A stretch of DNA of 64,000 nt from an uncultured Spirochaetaceae bacterium (GCA_944390725.1 CALXQU010000007.1:45005-109004), one strand, 5' to 3'. Positions 25,475-34,096 are shown, counted from the stretch's first letter. The notes: a model not told the origin generated them from the letters alone. Program-made: numbers and translations.

Positions 25475-26446
25475 GTGCGTTTCCTGGAGAAGAGGATCCT
25501 CGAGGATACCTATTGGTATTCCTTCAATGATGAGCCGATAGCCACGGTCGGGTCGCTGGTCATCCCGCGCCTCTCCGACCCGTCGTTCCTGCTGCCTGAT
25601 GAATCGCCGGATGGGCTCTGGCATCTTTTCGCCCATACATGGCTGGGAGTCGAGCACTATACATCGACATCCGGGCTGGAGTGGAAGAGGGAGCATCTCG
25701 TGTTCCTCCGCGGCCATTCCCCGTTCATATACAAGGAAGGCAATGTCTATTACATGCTCTATGAGATCCATGACAGGGTCTATGGGCATCGCCGTGACAA
25801 GTCGCGCACCTCGAGGATAATGCTGTCAAGCTCTACGGACCTTGCCCTCTGGTCGGATCCGCGTCCACTGCTTGATTCGTCATCGATAGCGCTTTCGTCA
25901 TACAGGGGAGGCCCTGAAAGGATCTCAAGGCCACAGCTGATATCATGGCAGGGGAAGTATAGGCTCTACTTCGGCGCAGGCGAGGGCCTGGTCTATGATA
26001 CGCATCAGAAATGCACGGCAAGGCTGATGTTCGCCGAGGCCTATGATATCGAGGGGCCATATGAGGTATCTGATGCGGTCCTTCTCGAGGCAGAGCCGGA
26101 GAGCCGCTTCAGGAACCTCTCCCCGGGTGCTGTCCGCATCCTTCCGTGCACCGATGGTGTAGCGGCAATGGAATGCGCGTATTATTATGATGAGGAGCAT
26201 GGGAGGTCCAGGTCTGCCATGCTGCTCATGATTTCCGATGACGGGATAGTCTTCCCCGAGCCGGAGGTCATCCAGCTCTCGCCCCTTGAGGGATGGGCTT
26301 CGCGCTGCATAACGTGCTGCGATGCCAGATTCAAGGAGAATGAAGGCACCTGGTACTGCTATTATTCCGCCAACGGGATCGACTCCGATAGCCGCATCCC
26401 ATACGTGAAGGAATCATTGGGGCTGCTCCTGGGACGTCTCAGGTAG
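25475..26446 (+). CDS. Five-bladed beta-propeller glycosidase-like protein
   Basis: A 323-residue cytoplasmic protein. The repeated patterns DPSFLLPDESPDGLWHLFAH, GHSPFIYKEGNVYYMLYE, SRPQLISWQGKYRLYFGAG and GTWYCYYSA match the blade starts of GH43/GH32/GH130-type propeller enzymes. The start is the GTG at 25475, one base after the previous stop and behind GAGGAA. No signal peptide is present, so it would act on imported sugars or phosphorylated glycans. The catalytic residues cannot be fixed without alignment, so the activity is uncertain. Confidence 0.7.
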   Translation: MRFLEKRILEDTYWYSFNDEPIATVGSLVIPRLSDPSFLLPDESPDGLWHLFAHTWLGVEHYTSTSGLEWKREHLVFLRGHSPFIYKEGNVYYMLYEIHDRVYGHRRDKSRTSRIMLSSSTDLALWSDPRPLLDSSSIALSSYRGGPERISRPQLISWQGKYRLYFGAGEGLVYDTHQKCTARLMFAEAYDIEGPYEVSDAVLLEAEPESRFRNLSPGAVRILPCTDGVAAMECAYYYDEEHGRSRSAMLLMISDDGIVFPEPEVIQLSPLEGWASRCITCCDARFKENEGTWYCYYSANGIDSDSRIPYVKESLGLLLGRLR

Positions 26447-26462
26447 CCCGAGGGGGTTATAT

Positions 26463-26978
26463 ATGAAGCGTGTTCTCATCCTGCTTTCGCTGTTGCTTGC
26501 CGCTGCATCGCTGTATGCGGTCGATTTCGATTTCGTGATAGGGCAGAAGACCTCTGCCAGCCTTGAGTTCACGAATACGAACAACAACTTCAGGCCGCAG
26601 TTCAAGTTCAATGTCGATGCCGAGCTTGATATGGATTTCGAGAAGGGCCATGGGATGATGGTCAGCGTGAATCCGTTCTCTGAAGGAGGCTCCGTCGAGT
26701 TCGCGCTCGGGGTCGGGTACGCATTCCGCACGCCGATCTCCTCCAATACGGACTTCATGTTCTCTGTCGGCCCGACCCTCATCATATCGAGCGGAGCCTG
26801 CGGCTTCGGCGTCTTCCTCGATGCCAACTTCGACTTCATACTCACGGATCTCATGTTCATCCGCGTCGGTACCGGCCTAGAGCTTAACTTCGGCGACTTC
26901 GGCGACCCGGAGTTCGGCAAGGGGCAGCTCGAGATGATCATACCGCTGCCGTATATCGGGGTGGGCTTCCAGTTCTGA
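26463..26978 (+). CDS. Exported outer-membrane beta-barrel-like protein
   Basis: A 171-residue protein with a clear signal peptide (MKRVLILLSLLLAAASLYA) and then alternating short amphipathic strands rich in phenylalanine and glycine, ending in the aromatic residues GVGFQF. This is the pattern of a small outer-membrane barrel. The start ATG 26463 has GAGGGGG upstream. A similar but not clearly homologous protein lies at 36199. Confidence 0.75.
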   Translation: MKRVLILLSLLLAAASLYAVDFDFVIGQKTSASLEFTNTNNNFRPQFKFNVDAELDMDFEKGHGMMVSVNPFSEGGSVEFALGVGYAFRTPISSNTDFMFSVGPTLIISSGACGFGVFLDANFDFILTDLMFIRVGTGLELNFGDFGDPEFGKGQLEMIIPLPYIGVGFQF

Positions 26979-27035
26979 CCTATGGGTCCGGCGGATGGTA
27001 TCCTCCGGCCTGGATAGGCATATATACGCATTTAC

Positions 27036-27079
27036 GCATGATATCGGCCTGAATCGGCGGTATCATGCTCTTTTTTTTG
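27036..27079 (+). terminator. Intrinsic terminator (or attenuator) upstream of the GntP gene
   Basis: GCATGATA (27036-27043) pairs perfectly with TATCATGC (27061-27068), followed by TC and eight T residues. It sits only 49 bases before the GntP ATG, leaving little room for a promoter after it, so it could be an attenuator as well as the end of the upstream operon. Confidence 0.8.
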
Positions 27080-27127
27080 TTGAAGCAGCACAGCTCCTGA
27101 AATATCCTCTTGGAAAGGAGGCATATT

Positions 27128-28501
27128 ATGTCTGGAATAGGCCTGATTATCGCATTCGTCATCGCGATCGTCGTGATGATCGTAGCAATCAGCAAGTTCA
27201 AGCTCCACCCGTTCATCGCCCTGATGGGTATATCGCTGATCCTTGCAATCGTAGTCGGCATCCCGCTTGCTAATATACCGGGTATGATCGGAGCTGGCTT
27301 CTCCGGCACATTCAGCAGCATCGGCATCGTCATCATCCTCGGTGCGCTGGTGGGCACGATGCTTGAGAAGACCGGAGGCGCGCTCAAGCTTGCCGAGATG
27401 GTCGTCAAGCTCGTCGGCAAGAAGCATCCTGATGTCGCTGTGGAGCTGATGGGCTGGGTCGTATCGATTCCTGTATTCTGCGATTCCGGATTCGTCATCC
27501 TCGATCCGATCAGGAGCGCGCTTCAGAAGAGGACAGGGTATTCATCGGTAGCGCTTACCATCGCCCTTTCCGCAGGCCTCTATACATCGCATGTATTCAT
27601 CCCGCCAACGCCGGGCCCGATTGCGGCCGCAAGCTCGCTCGGAGTCGGTGACCATCTTCTTATGGTCATGGGTGTCGGTGCCCTCGTATCGATCCCATGC
27701 CTTATCGCGGCGCATTTCTATGCAAGGTATATCGGCAAGCGCGTGCAGACAATCGAGGACAGGAACGAGGTAAGCCAGGAAGAGTATGAGAAGCTCCTCA
27801 AGAGCTTCGGCAAGCTCCCCAATGGATTCATGGCCCTGGCTCCGATCATCATCCCGATTATCTGCATGGCGCTCGGCTCGATTTCCTCGATGGCTGGCTG
27901 GACTGGCGCTTTCGCGACGCTCTGCACATTCATCGGCACGCCGATCATCGCACTCGCTATAGGAACTGTATTCGGCGTCATCCTCCTTGCCCAGAGGCAT
28001 CAGATGAAGGATTTCTACTCAATCGTCGATGAGACGCTCAAGACGGTCGGTCCGATCCTCTTCATCACAGCTGCGGGCGGCGTTCTCGGCAAGGTCATCT
28101 CCGAAGCTGGCTTCGTCGGCTATATGCAGGAGCATGCGGCAGTGCTTGCCAAGGTCGGCATCTTCTTCCCGTTCATCGTCTCGGCTATCCTCAAGACGGC
28201 ACAGGGTTCCTCCACTGTCGCCCTTACGACAACGGCTGGCATCATGGGCATGATTACCGATCCGGGTTCGATGATGAATCTCCTCGGCCTTTCCACGCCG
28301 ATGGCGGGAACGCTTACCGTAATGGCTATCGCGGCAGGTGCCATGACCGTATCGCACGCCAACGATTCCTACTTCTGGGTCGTCACCAAGTTCGGCCATA
28401 TCGAGATGGAAGATGGATACAAGACGCAGTCTGCCATGACCGGCATCATGGGTGTCGTCGGCATGATCTTCGTATGGATCCTCTCGCTCTTCCTCATCTG
28501 A
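27128..28501 (+). CDS. GntP family permease (gluconate or glycerate)
   Basis: A 457-residue inner-membrane symporter with about twelve to fourteen hydrophobic segments. Family signatures are visible: FCDSGFVIL near residue 118, FIPPTPGPIAAA near residue 156, and the C-terminal AAGAMTVSHANDSYFWVV. The ATG at 27128 follows GGAAAGGAGG. Because the next gene is a glycerate kinase, glycerate is the most likely substrate, with gluconate as the alternative (inference from context). Confidence 0.9.
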   Translation: MSGIGLIIAFVIAIVVMIVAISKFKLHPFIALMGISLILAIVVGIPLANIPGMIGAGFSGTFSSIGIVIILGALVGTMLEKTGGALKLAEMVVKLVGKKHPDVAVELMGWVVSIPVFCDSGFVILDPIRSALQKRTGYSSVALTIALSAGLYTSHVFIPPTPGPIAAASSLGVGDHLLMVMGVGALVSIPCLIAAHFYARYIGKRVQTIEDRNEVSQEEYEKLLKSFGKLPNGFMALAPIIIPIICMALGSISSMAGWTGAFATLCTFIGTPIIALAIGTVFGVILLAQRHQMKDFYSIVDETLKTVGPILFITAAGGVLGKVISEAGFVGYMQEHAAVLAKVGIFFPFIVSAILKTAQGSSTVALTTTAGIMGMITDPGSMMNLLGLSTPMAGTLTVMAIAAGAMTVSHANDSYFWVVTKFGHIEMEDGYKTQSAMTGIMGVVGMIFVWILSLFLI

Positions 28502-28523
28502 TGGATAGTATCTTATCATCAAG

Positions 28524-28544
28524 GCCTCAGCTCGCTGCTGAGGC
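28524..28544 (+). other. Hairpin between permease and kinase genes
   Basis: GCCTCAGC (28524-28531) and GCTGAGGC (28537-28544) form a perfect 8-bp stem with a 5-base loop and no long T-run. It may tune kinase expression or protect the permease mRNA. Confidence 0.5.
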
Positions 28545-28571
28545 TGTATTGTCACTATAAAGGAGCTTTCA

Positions 28572-29711
28572 ATGAAGAAGGTCGTTCTTATTCCGGACTC
28601 GTTCAAGGGAACGATGTCGAGCGCCGAGATCATCTCGATAATGAAGGAGAGGATCGAGGCATACAATCCGGGCTGCCAGACAGTCTCGATACCTGTCGCC
28701 GATGGCGGCGAGGGAAGCGTGGATGCCTTCCTTACTGCCCTTGGCGGCGAGAAGGTCCGCATGAAGACGAAGGGGCCCTGGAATGAGGAAGTCGATAGCT
28801 TCTATGGCATGCTTCCCGATGGGACGGCTGTCATAGAGATGGCGGCATCGGCAGGCCTGCCGCAGGTTGGGGACAGGAAGGACCCTTCACGCACCACGAC
28901 ATACGGGGTAGGCGAGCTCATCCTCGCAGCTGCCCGGAGCGGAGCGAAGAGGCTTGTCATCGGCCTGGGCGGAAGCGCTACGAACGATGCCGGATGCGGT
29001 GCAGCCGCAGCATGCGGAGTCAGGTTCCTCGACAAGGATGGCAGGAGCTTCGTGCCGGTCGGAGGCACCCTTGGCGATATCGCCAGCATCGACCTTTCCG
29101 GAATGGATGGGAAGGTGAAGGACATGCCGATTACCGCCATGTGCGATATAGACAATCCGTTCTATGGGTCAACCGGCGCGGCTGCCATCTTCGGACCTCA
29201 GAAGGGTGCTGACGAGGCGATGGTCGCGGACCTTGACGGCAAGATGAAGCATCTGGCGTCAGTCATCGAGGAGCAGATAGGCATTGACCTCCAGGAGATT
29301 CCCGGAAGCGGGGCTGCAGGAGGCATGGGAGGCGGCATGAAGGCCTTCTTCGGCGCGAGGATGCAGATGGGCATTGATGCGGTGCTTGAGACGACCGGAT
29401 TCGAGAAGCTGGCAGCTGATGCCGATGTGGTCTTCACGGGAGAAGGGAAGATCGACACCCAGTCGCTCAGGGGCAAGGTCGTCATAGGCGTCGCCCGCAA
29501 GGCGAAGAAGATGGGAATCCCCGTGATAGCCGTTGTCGGCGATATCGGTGATGATATCGAGGCGGCTTATGGCGAAGGTGTGACAGGCATCTTCTCTACG
29601 AACAGGGTGGCGGTGCCGTATAAGGAAGCCCGCCTGAGGACCAAGAGCGACATGAAGCTCACGATGGACAATATCCTCCGCTTCATGAAGAGCATGGGCG
29701 TCAAGGCCTGA
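28572..29711 (+). CDS. Glycerate kinase
   Basis: A 379-residue kinase of the GarK/GlxK family that phosphorylates D-glycerate to a phosphoglycerate entering glycolysis. The nucleotide and substrate motifs are VLIPDSFKGTMS at the N-terminus, PVADGGEGSVDAF, LGGSATNDAGCG near residue 137, and FTGEGKIDTQS near residue 290. AAAGGAGC precedes the ATG at 28572. It lies 70 bases after the permease gene, giving an uptake and phosphorylation pair. Confidence 0.93.
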   Translation: MKKVVLIPDSFKGTMSSAEIISIMKERIEAYNPGCQTVSIPVADGGEGSVDAFLTALGGEKVRMKTKGPWNEEVDSFYGMLPDGTAVIEMAASAGLPQVGDRKDPSRTTTYGVGELILAAARSGAKRLVIGLGGSATNDAGCGAAAACGVRFLDKDGRSFVPVGGTLGDIASIDLSGMDGKVKDMPITAMCDIDNPFYGSTGAAAIFGPQKGADEAMVADLDGKMKHLASVIEEQIGIDLQEIPGSGAAGGMGGGMKAFFGARMQMGIDAVLETTGFEKLAADADVVFTGEGKIDTQSLRGKVVIGVARKAKKMGIPVIAVVGDIGDDIEAAYGEGVTGIFSTNRVAVPYKEARLRTKSDMKLTMDNILRFMKSMGVKA

Positions 29712-29734
29712 TCGTGGCACAAGGCAAATGAGAA

Positions 29735-29755
29735 GGGGGTGCAGCGCGCACCCCC
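29735..29755. terminator. Bidirectional terminator
   Basis: GGGGGTGC (29735-29742) pairs with GCACCCCC (29748-29755) over a 5-base loop, between the converging glycerate kinase and cstA genes. Confidence 0.7.
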
Positions 29756-29778
29756 TATTCTATATCCGGCTATGGCCT

Positions 29779-31470
29779 TCAGGCCTTTGCAGGTTCTGCA
29801 TCATCCTTGCCGAAGAGCTTCTTGCAGCAGGCGATGACTACGACTACGGCAAGGGCTACGAGGAGGACTGCAAGCACGATCTGCATTCCCTGTCCGAATG
29901 CGCTTACCGTTGCCGAAGCGCCGAATGTCGCGATGTTCTTGACGATCATCTGGACAAGGGCGACTACCGTGACGGCGAGCATGAAGAACATCGGGATGAA
30001 CATCATCTTGTTCGGCTTGTTCGCCCTCTTGAGGTATACGGCTACAGCTGCAAGAGCAAGCACTGAGAGCAGCTGGTTGGCAGATCCGAAGAGCGCCCAG
30101 ATCTCGGCATATCCGACTTTCGCGAGAAGGAATGACGGGATGAGGACGATGATCGATGCGACCCACCTGTTGACGAGGATCTTCTTCCACTCAGGAAGCT
30201 TTGAGATGTCCTCGTCTTCCTTGTCGAGGAAGAGCTCCTGGAATGAGAGCCTTCCGACCCTTGCTACCGAGTCAAGCGATGTGAGCGCGAATGCGGATAC
30301 CGCAAGCGAGATCAGCGTGTAGGAGAATGTCGAGGAGATGCCGAGGTTCGTGAGGAAGCCCGATACTGCCGATGCGAAGATCATCTGCGGTGTTCCTGCG
30401 GGAATCTGGCCGCCGACTGCGACAGAGCCTACTGCGATGAGCGCTACGACACCGAGGAGGGATTCAACAAGCATTGCTCCATAGGAGATCGGAAGCATGT
30501 CGGATTCCTTCTCGACCTGCTTCGATGCCGTCTCAGAGGAAACAAGCGAATGGAAGCCGGAGACAGCTCCGCATGCGACTGTGACGAAGAGAATCGGGAA
30601 CATCGAGCCTGCGCTTGTCGTGAATGCCGTGAATGCTGGGAGCTCCATGGCGGGGTTCGATACGAAGATGCCTACGACAGCTGCCGCAATCATGAATACG
30701 AGCAGGTAGCTGTTGAGGTAATCCCTAGGCTGGAGCAGTGCCCATACAGGAACGACTGACGCGATGAGGATGTAGATGAAGACAAGGATCATCCACGTGT
30801 TCACCGGAAGTGAGAACGGGAAGAGGCATCCGAGGGCGATGCAGAGCACGAGCGCGACGATGGAAACCGCTGTGTTGAGTGCCGTGCCAGGCTGCTTGAG
30901 CTTGATGAAGAAGCCGATGGCTACCGCAGCGACGATGAAGAGCGTCGATGTGCAGGCTACCTGCGAGTTCGCGTAGTTCTGCTCTGCTGAGAATGTCTCT
31001 GCGACTCCGAAGCTCTTCGCTACGATGTCAGAGAAGGCAGCGACGACGAGGATGGAGAAGAAGTAGACGAAGAGGAGGAAGAGTCTCTTGCCGGTCTTGC
31101 CTACATAGTTCTCGATGATGATTCCGATTGACCTGCCCTTGTTCCTTACCGATGCGAACATCGATGAGAAGTCCTGTACGGCACCGATGAAGATACCGCC
31201 GATAAGGCACCAGAGGAGCACAGGCACCCAGCCGAATACCGCAGCCTGGATAGGTCCGTTGATCGGGCCAGCGCCTGCGATGGATGCGAACTGGTGGCCG
31301 AATACGACCTGCTTCTTCGTAGGAACGTAATCTATGCCGTCATTGATTTCGACAGCAGGTGTCTTGACATTGTCACTGACGCCCCAGATCTTCGCGAGAT
31401 ACTTGCCATAGAAGATGTATCCGCAGACAAGGGCGACGATGGCAATAGCCATTATTGCTATACCATTCAT
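29779..31470 (-). CDS. cstA: CstA family carbon-starvation transporter
   Basis: A 563-residue inner-membrane protein with many hydrophobic segments. CstA relatives import peptides or pyruvate. The family signatures are VFGHQFASIAGAGPINGP near residue 55 and FSSMFASVRNKGRSIG, with the GFHSLVSSETASKQ segment near residue 305. ATG 31470 follows GGGAGAG. Two identical 9-bp repeats (ATTCAAGAT on the plus strand) lie 20 and 60 bases upstream. Next to glycerate uptake genes it suggests scavenging of small organic acids. Confidence 0.9.
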   Translation of the reverse strand: MNGIAIMAIAIVALVCGYIFYGKYLAKIWGVSDNVKTPAVEINDGIDYVPTKKQVVFGHQFASIAGAGPINGPIQAAVFGWVPVLLWCLIGGIFIGAVQDFSSMFASVRNKGRSIGIIIENYVGKTGKRLFLLFVYFFSILVVAAFSDIVAKSFGVAETFSAEQNYANSQVACTSTLFIVAAVAIGFFIKLKQPGTALNTAVSIVALVLCIALGCLFPFSLPVNTWMILVFIYILIASVVPVWALLQPRDYLNSYLLVFMIAAAVVGIFVSNPAMELPAFTAFTTSAGSMFPILFVTVACGAVSGFHSLVSSETASKQVEKESDMLPISYGAMLVESLLGVVALIAVGSVAVGGQIPAGTPQMIFASAVSGFLTNLGISSTFSYTLISLAVSAFALTSLDSVARVGRLSFQELFLDKEDEDISKLPEWKKILVNRWVASIIVLIPSFLLAKVGYAEIWALFGSANQLLSVLALAAVAVYLKRANKPNKMMFIPMFFMLAVTVVALVQMIVKNIATFGASATVSAFGQGMQIVLAVLLVALAVVVVIACCKKLFGKDDAEPAKA

Positions 31471-31489
31471 TTCTATACTCTCCCTCTTT

Positions 31490-31538
31490 ATTCAAGATTG
31501 TCTAAGAGTTTATTGATATGAAAAGTCTCATTCAAGAT
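31490..31538. repeat. 9-bp direct repeats upstream of cstA
   Basis: ATTCAAGAT occurs at 31490-31498 and again at 31530-31538, exactly 40 bases (about four helical turns) apart in the cstA upstream region. It could be an operator pair. Confidence 0.4.
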
Positions 31539-31660
31539 GCAATGCGGCATTCTGGTGGAAAAATGCAATGTATTATCAATATGGATTATTCATGAGCATC
31601 CCGGGCTGCGATTGAAAAGTCCTGCCATCATCTTTAGAATAACTGCAGCTGAGGAGTGCT

Positions 31661-32071
31661 ATGAAGAAGAGAGCTATCGGTGCCGTTATCGCTGCAATCG
31701 TAATCGCAATCGCTGCGGGATGCTCGGGCGGGACCATCCATGATAACGATGAGGTATATTTCCCCGAAGGATTCCGCAATGGAGGCCGCGCATGGACGAA
31801 TGCCTCTGGGTATTCAGCTACGATCAGCCAGAATGATTTCCGCATCGAAGTGCCCAATGGTGACGCGGTAACCAGAAGCTCTAGATATGGTGCATTCACC
31901 GTGAACTGGACGAATTCCTCCGATGAGCGTGTCGTTACGATTACGGCAACGCAGAGCGATGCCGGCTATACGATGACTGATACATTCACGCTTTCTCCAG
32001 ATGGCTCTGAGCTGACGGTAGATTTAGGGGGAGAACCTTCCTTTCATGAGGTATTAAACAAGGCCAACTGA
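31661..32071 (+). CDS. Small hypothetical lipoprotein
   Basis: A 136-residue exported protein. The signal peptide MKKRAIGAVIAAIVIAIAAGC ends in a lipobox (IAAGC), so it should be lipidated at that cysteine and cleaved by LspA. The mature part is short and beta-rich (FTVNWTNSSDERVVTITATQ), resembling an Ig-like or bacterial immunoglobulin-fold domain. GAGGAG lies six bases before ATG 31661. Function unknown. Confidence 0.75.
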   Translation: MKKRAIGAVIAAIVIAIAAGCSGGTIHDNDEVYFPEGFRNGGRAWTNASGYSATISQNDFRIEVPNGDAVTRSSRYGAFTVNWTNSSDERVVTITATQSDAGYTMTDTFTLSPDGSELTVDLGGEPSFHEVLNKAN

Positions 32072-32101
32072 TTGACATCGGAAAACAAAGCGTGTTGAAT
32101 A
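32072..32101 (+). promoter_or_regulatory. tRNA-Ala promoter
   Basis: A consensus TTGACA (32072-32077) is followed 18 bases later by TGAATA (32096-32101), preceded by an extended TG. The tRNA begins 11 bases downstream. Confidence 0.6.
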
Positions 32102-32111
32102 TAGCAGTATC

Positions 32112-32184
32112 GGGGAAGTAGCTCACCTGGTAGAGCGACAGGTTCGCAATCTGTAGGTAGAGGGTTCGAGTCCCTTCTTCTCCA
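32112..32184 (+). tRNA. tRNA-Ala (anticodon CGC)
   Basis: The 73-base sequence folds into a cloverleaf: acceptor GGGGAAG/CTTCTCC, D arm GCTC..GAGC, anticodon stem ACAGG/TCTGT with loop TTCGCAA (anticodon CGC, reading GCG), and T arm GAGGG-TTCGAGT-CCCTT. The acceptor has the G3:U70 wobble pair that identifies alanine tRNAs, and the discriminator is A. The 3' CCA is not encoded and must be added by the CCA enzyme. Confidence 0.95.
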
Positions 32185-32238
32185 TAGACCTGATTACGAT
32201 CTGATTGCCGGTTGTACTCGTTGAAGCCGGAAGCATTC

Positions 32239-32267
32239 GAGGGATTTGAAAAGGATCCCTCTTTTTT
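32239..32267 (+). terminator. Terminator after tRNA-Ala
   Basis: GAGGGAT (32239-32245) pairs with ATCCCTC (32255-32261), followed by six T residues. A transposable element begins about 20 bases further on. Confidence 0.85.
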
Positions 32268-32328
32268 ATAAGATATGCCGCCAGAAAACCTGCCAGGCTT
32301 GTCCTGCAGGATGAATGCGGCAGAGACT

Positions 32329-32538
32329 TTATTTCCCCGGCTTTGACAGAAAACACCTCCCGATGAAGAGAATACAGATGAAAGCTATCAGGTGGGTAAG
32401 GAAGTCCTGCCTTGGCAGATTGAGGGAGAATGATATGCCGAGTGAGATGAACAGCATAACAGCAGCAATGGCAGTCAGTCCTGCGTCTCTTCGCTTCCTC
32501 TTGGTCCGGATCCTGCATCCTTCCAGCTTAGGGAAGAA
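32329..32538 (-). pseudogene. Possible remnant of a small membrane protein gene
   Basis: On the complement a frame without a normal start codon before its interior encodes about 69 residues with two hydrophobic stretches (GLTAIAAVMLFISLGISFSL and FLTHLIAFICILFIG) after a basic KRKRRD. A stop codon (32539-32541) lies directly upstream. It looks like the leftover of a truncated membrane protein within the left part of the element. Family unknown. Confidence 0.3.
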
Positions 32539-32560
32539 TCAGAGCTTACTTGGTAACCTA

Positions 32561-32589
32561 TTGCGTTACTTAACGCCTTGCTGTAGACT
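32561..32589 (+). promoter_or_regulatory. Promoter of leaderless tnpB
   Basis: TTGCGT (32561-32566), 17 bases, then TAGACT (32584-32589), which ends six bases before the tnpB ATG at 32596. Confidence 0.6.
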
Positions 32590-32595
32590 TTGGAT

Positions 32596-33852
32596 ATGCG
32601 AAGGTCAATCACCGTTTTCCCGAAGCTCTCTGGCAAGGAGGTCTCCGCTGTAGTGGAGACGAGGAAGCAGTATGCAAGGGCCTTCAACATGTCGGCAGAG
32701 TGCCTTATCAATAACAGCAGTACATCCAAGAGGTTCCTTCACGAGGTCCAGTATGGGAGGATAAAGGAGGAGTGTCCTTCTCTTCCTACAGGGCTTATAC
32801 AATGTGCAAGGGATGTCGCGGTGGAGGCTGTGAAGGCCTGGAATGCGAAGAGGACGAAGCTGAGGCAGAAGCATCCGAAGAAAGCTGAGAGAATGAAAAG
32901 GCCCTCTATGAAGGAGAGCTGCACGATGCGCTATGATGTGCGCACCATCACGCTCAGAGGATCCCAGCTTACCTTCAGCACTTGCGATAAGAGGATAAGG
33001 ACAATCATATCAATCCCAGAGTTCTTCACCGAGAGATACTCCCCATCAGGGGGCTGGAAGCTCAAGGGAGCGAACATAGGGGTGGACAGGAAAGGAAGGG
33101 TATTCGTCAATCTCATCTACGAATGCCCTGATCCTGCAATTGAAGACAGAGATGGGAAGATAGTGGGGCTGGACAGGGGAATCTACAATATCGTGACGAC
33201 CTCTGACGGGGTCCGCTATGGAGCGAAGGATGTCAGGCGGGTGAAGAGGAGATACAACCATGTGCGCTCTGAGCTACAGGGGAAAGGCACCCGCAGCGCG
33301 AAGAGGAGGCTTAAGGCCATCTCCGGCTGCGAGAAGAGGTTTGCCCATGACCAGAACCACTGCATTTCCAAGAAGCTTGCCGATACTGATGATGTATCCG
33401 TATACGTCCTTGAGGACCTGTCATCCATGGACATGCTGAGGCTGAAAGGAAAGAGCAACAGGACCATGAGGAAATGGCTATCCAATTGGTCGTACTCCGA
33501 TCTTGAAGAGAAGCTCATATACAAGTGCATGAGGAACGGGATAAGGGTTGAGTTCGTGGATGCACGCTATACTAGCCAGAAGTGTTCGGTGTGCAAGACC
33601 ATAGACAAGGCTTCGAGGAAAGGAAACAGATACGTATGCAGGCATTGCGGCAATAATATGCATGCCGACACGAATGCCGCCATCAACATCCGCGACAACT
33701 ACATCACCCGGGTCATGCAATCCGGGCAGGCTGCAGTCAATCAGCCAGGGGAGCCTTCGGGTCACCCCGCAAATGGATGGAGTGCCATAGGCAGACCGGA
33801 AACGGAGCCTGTGGACAAAACGCTCACGTCCAAGCCTTCAGGCTTGTCCTGA
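32596..33852 (+). CDS. tnpB: TnpB, RNA-guided nuclease of the IS605 group
   Basis: A 418-residue TnpB, the ancestor-type protein of Cas12, which cuts DNA guided by an RNA from the element's right end. The RuvC residues look intact: Asp192 in VGLDRGIYN, Glu273 in VLEDLSSM and Asp358 in MHADTNAAINI. The zinc finger cysteines are 330 and 333 (CSVC) and 348 and 351 (CRHC). Start ATG 32596 has a full promoter ending six bases upstream and no ribosome binding site. The stop codon lies inside the right-end hairpin, as expected if the 3' part of the gene also encodes the guide RNA. Confidence 0.92.
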   Translation: MRRSITVFPKLSGKEVSAVVETRKQYARAFNMSAECLINNSSTSKRFLHEVQYGRIKEECPSLPTGLIQCARDVAVEAVKAWNAKRTKLRQKHPKKAERMKRPSMKESCTMRYDVRTITLRGSQLTFSTCDKRIRTIISIPEFFTERYSPSGGWKLKGANIGVDRKGRVFVNLIYECPDPAIEDRDGKIVGLDRGIYNIVTTSDGVRYGAKDVRRVKRRYNHVRSELQGKGTRSAKRRLKAISGCEKRFAHDQNHCISKKLADTDDVSVYVLEDLSSMDMLRLKGKSNRTMRKWLSNWSYSDLEEKLIYKCMRNGIRVEFVDARYTSQKCSVCKTIDKASRKGNRYVCRHCGNNMHADTNAAINIRDNYITRVMQSGQAAVNQPGEPSGHPANGWSAIGRPETEPVDKTLTSKPSGLS

Positions 33853-33870
33853 AGGTCGTTGACTGTGTGA
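33700..33870 (+). ncRNA. Predicted omega RNA (reRNA) region of the tnpB element
   Basis: In IS605-type elements the guide RNA overlaps the 3' end of tnpB and runs through the right end into flanking DNA. Here the last ~150 bases of tnpB and the perfect hairpin at 33835-33855 occupy that position. The guide would come from the sequence starting near TCGTTGACTG (33856). The 5' limit is a guess. Confidence 0.45.
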
Positions 33871-34096
33871 TGGGCATTGTTCATTGCTAGTGGAAATCCC
33901 AGAGAGTTGCAGTGCCTATCTCAAGCTGGATATAAGTACTTTGGGTACTTCATTGGGAACATCCATAATCCAGGATTAAGGCTTCCCTGGAATCCAATGT
34001 TCTCAGGAAAGTGGATTCTGTGGCTGTGGCCTTTGACGCTGATATCGTTTAAGTTTATGGTAAAAAACCATATGAATTTTATTATTTTTCGAAGTT
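33856..34096. other. Gene-free flank between mobile elements
   Basis: About 240 bases with falling GC content and no supported gene, tRNA or terminator. The last 30 bases lead into a promoter for the disrupted ATPase gene. Confidence 0.4.

Larger units (their letters stand above)
32289..33855 (+). mobile_element. tnpB-only IS200/IS605-type element
   Basis: The element carries one gene, tnpB, and no tnpA transposase. Each end has a hairpin containing the same 13 bases CAGGCTTGTCCTG, at 32294-32306 (left) and 33839-33851 (right). The left hairpin has one bulged C; the right is a perfect CCTTCAGG-cttgt-CCTGAAGG stem (33835-33855). The outer limits are approximate. It sits just behind the tRNA-Ala terminator and would need a TnpA in trans to move. 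Confidence 0.75.

Noticed and set aside
32123..32518. Protein on the complement running into the tRNA, ending in GLEPSTYRLRTCRSTR
   Set aside because: Its end is the antisense of tRNA-Ala; this is a well-known false gene pattern.
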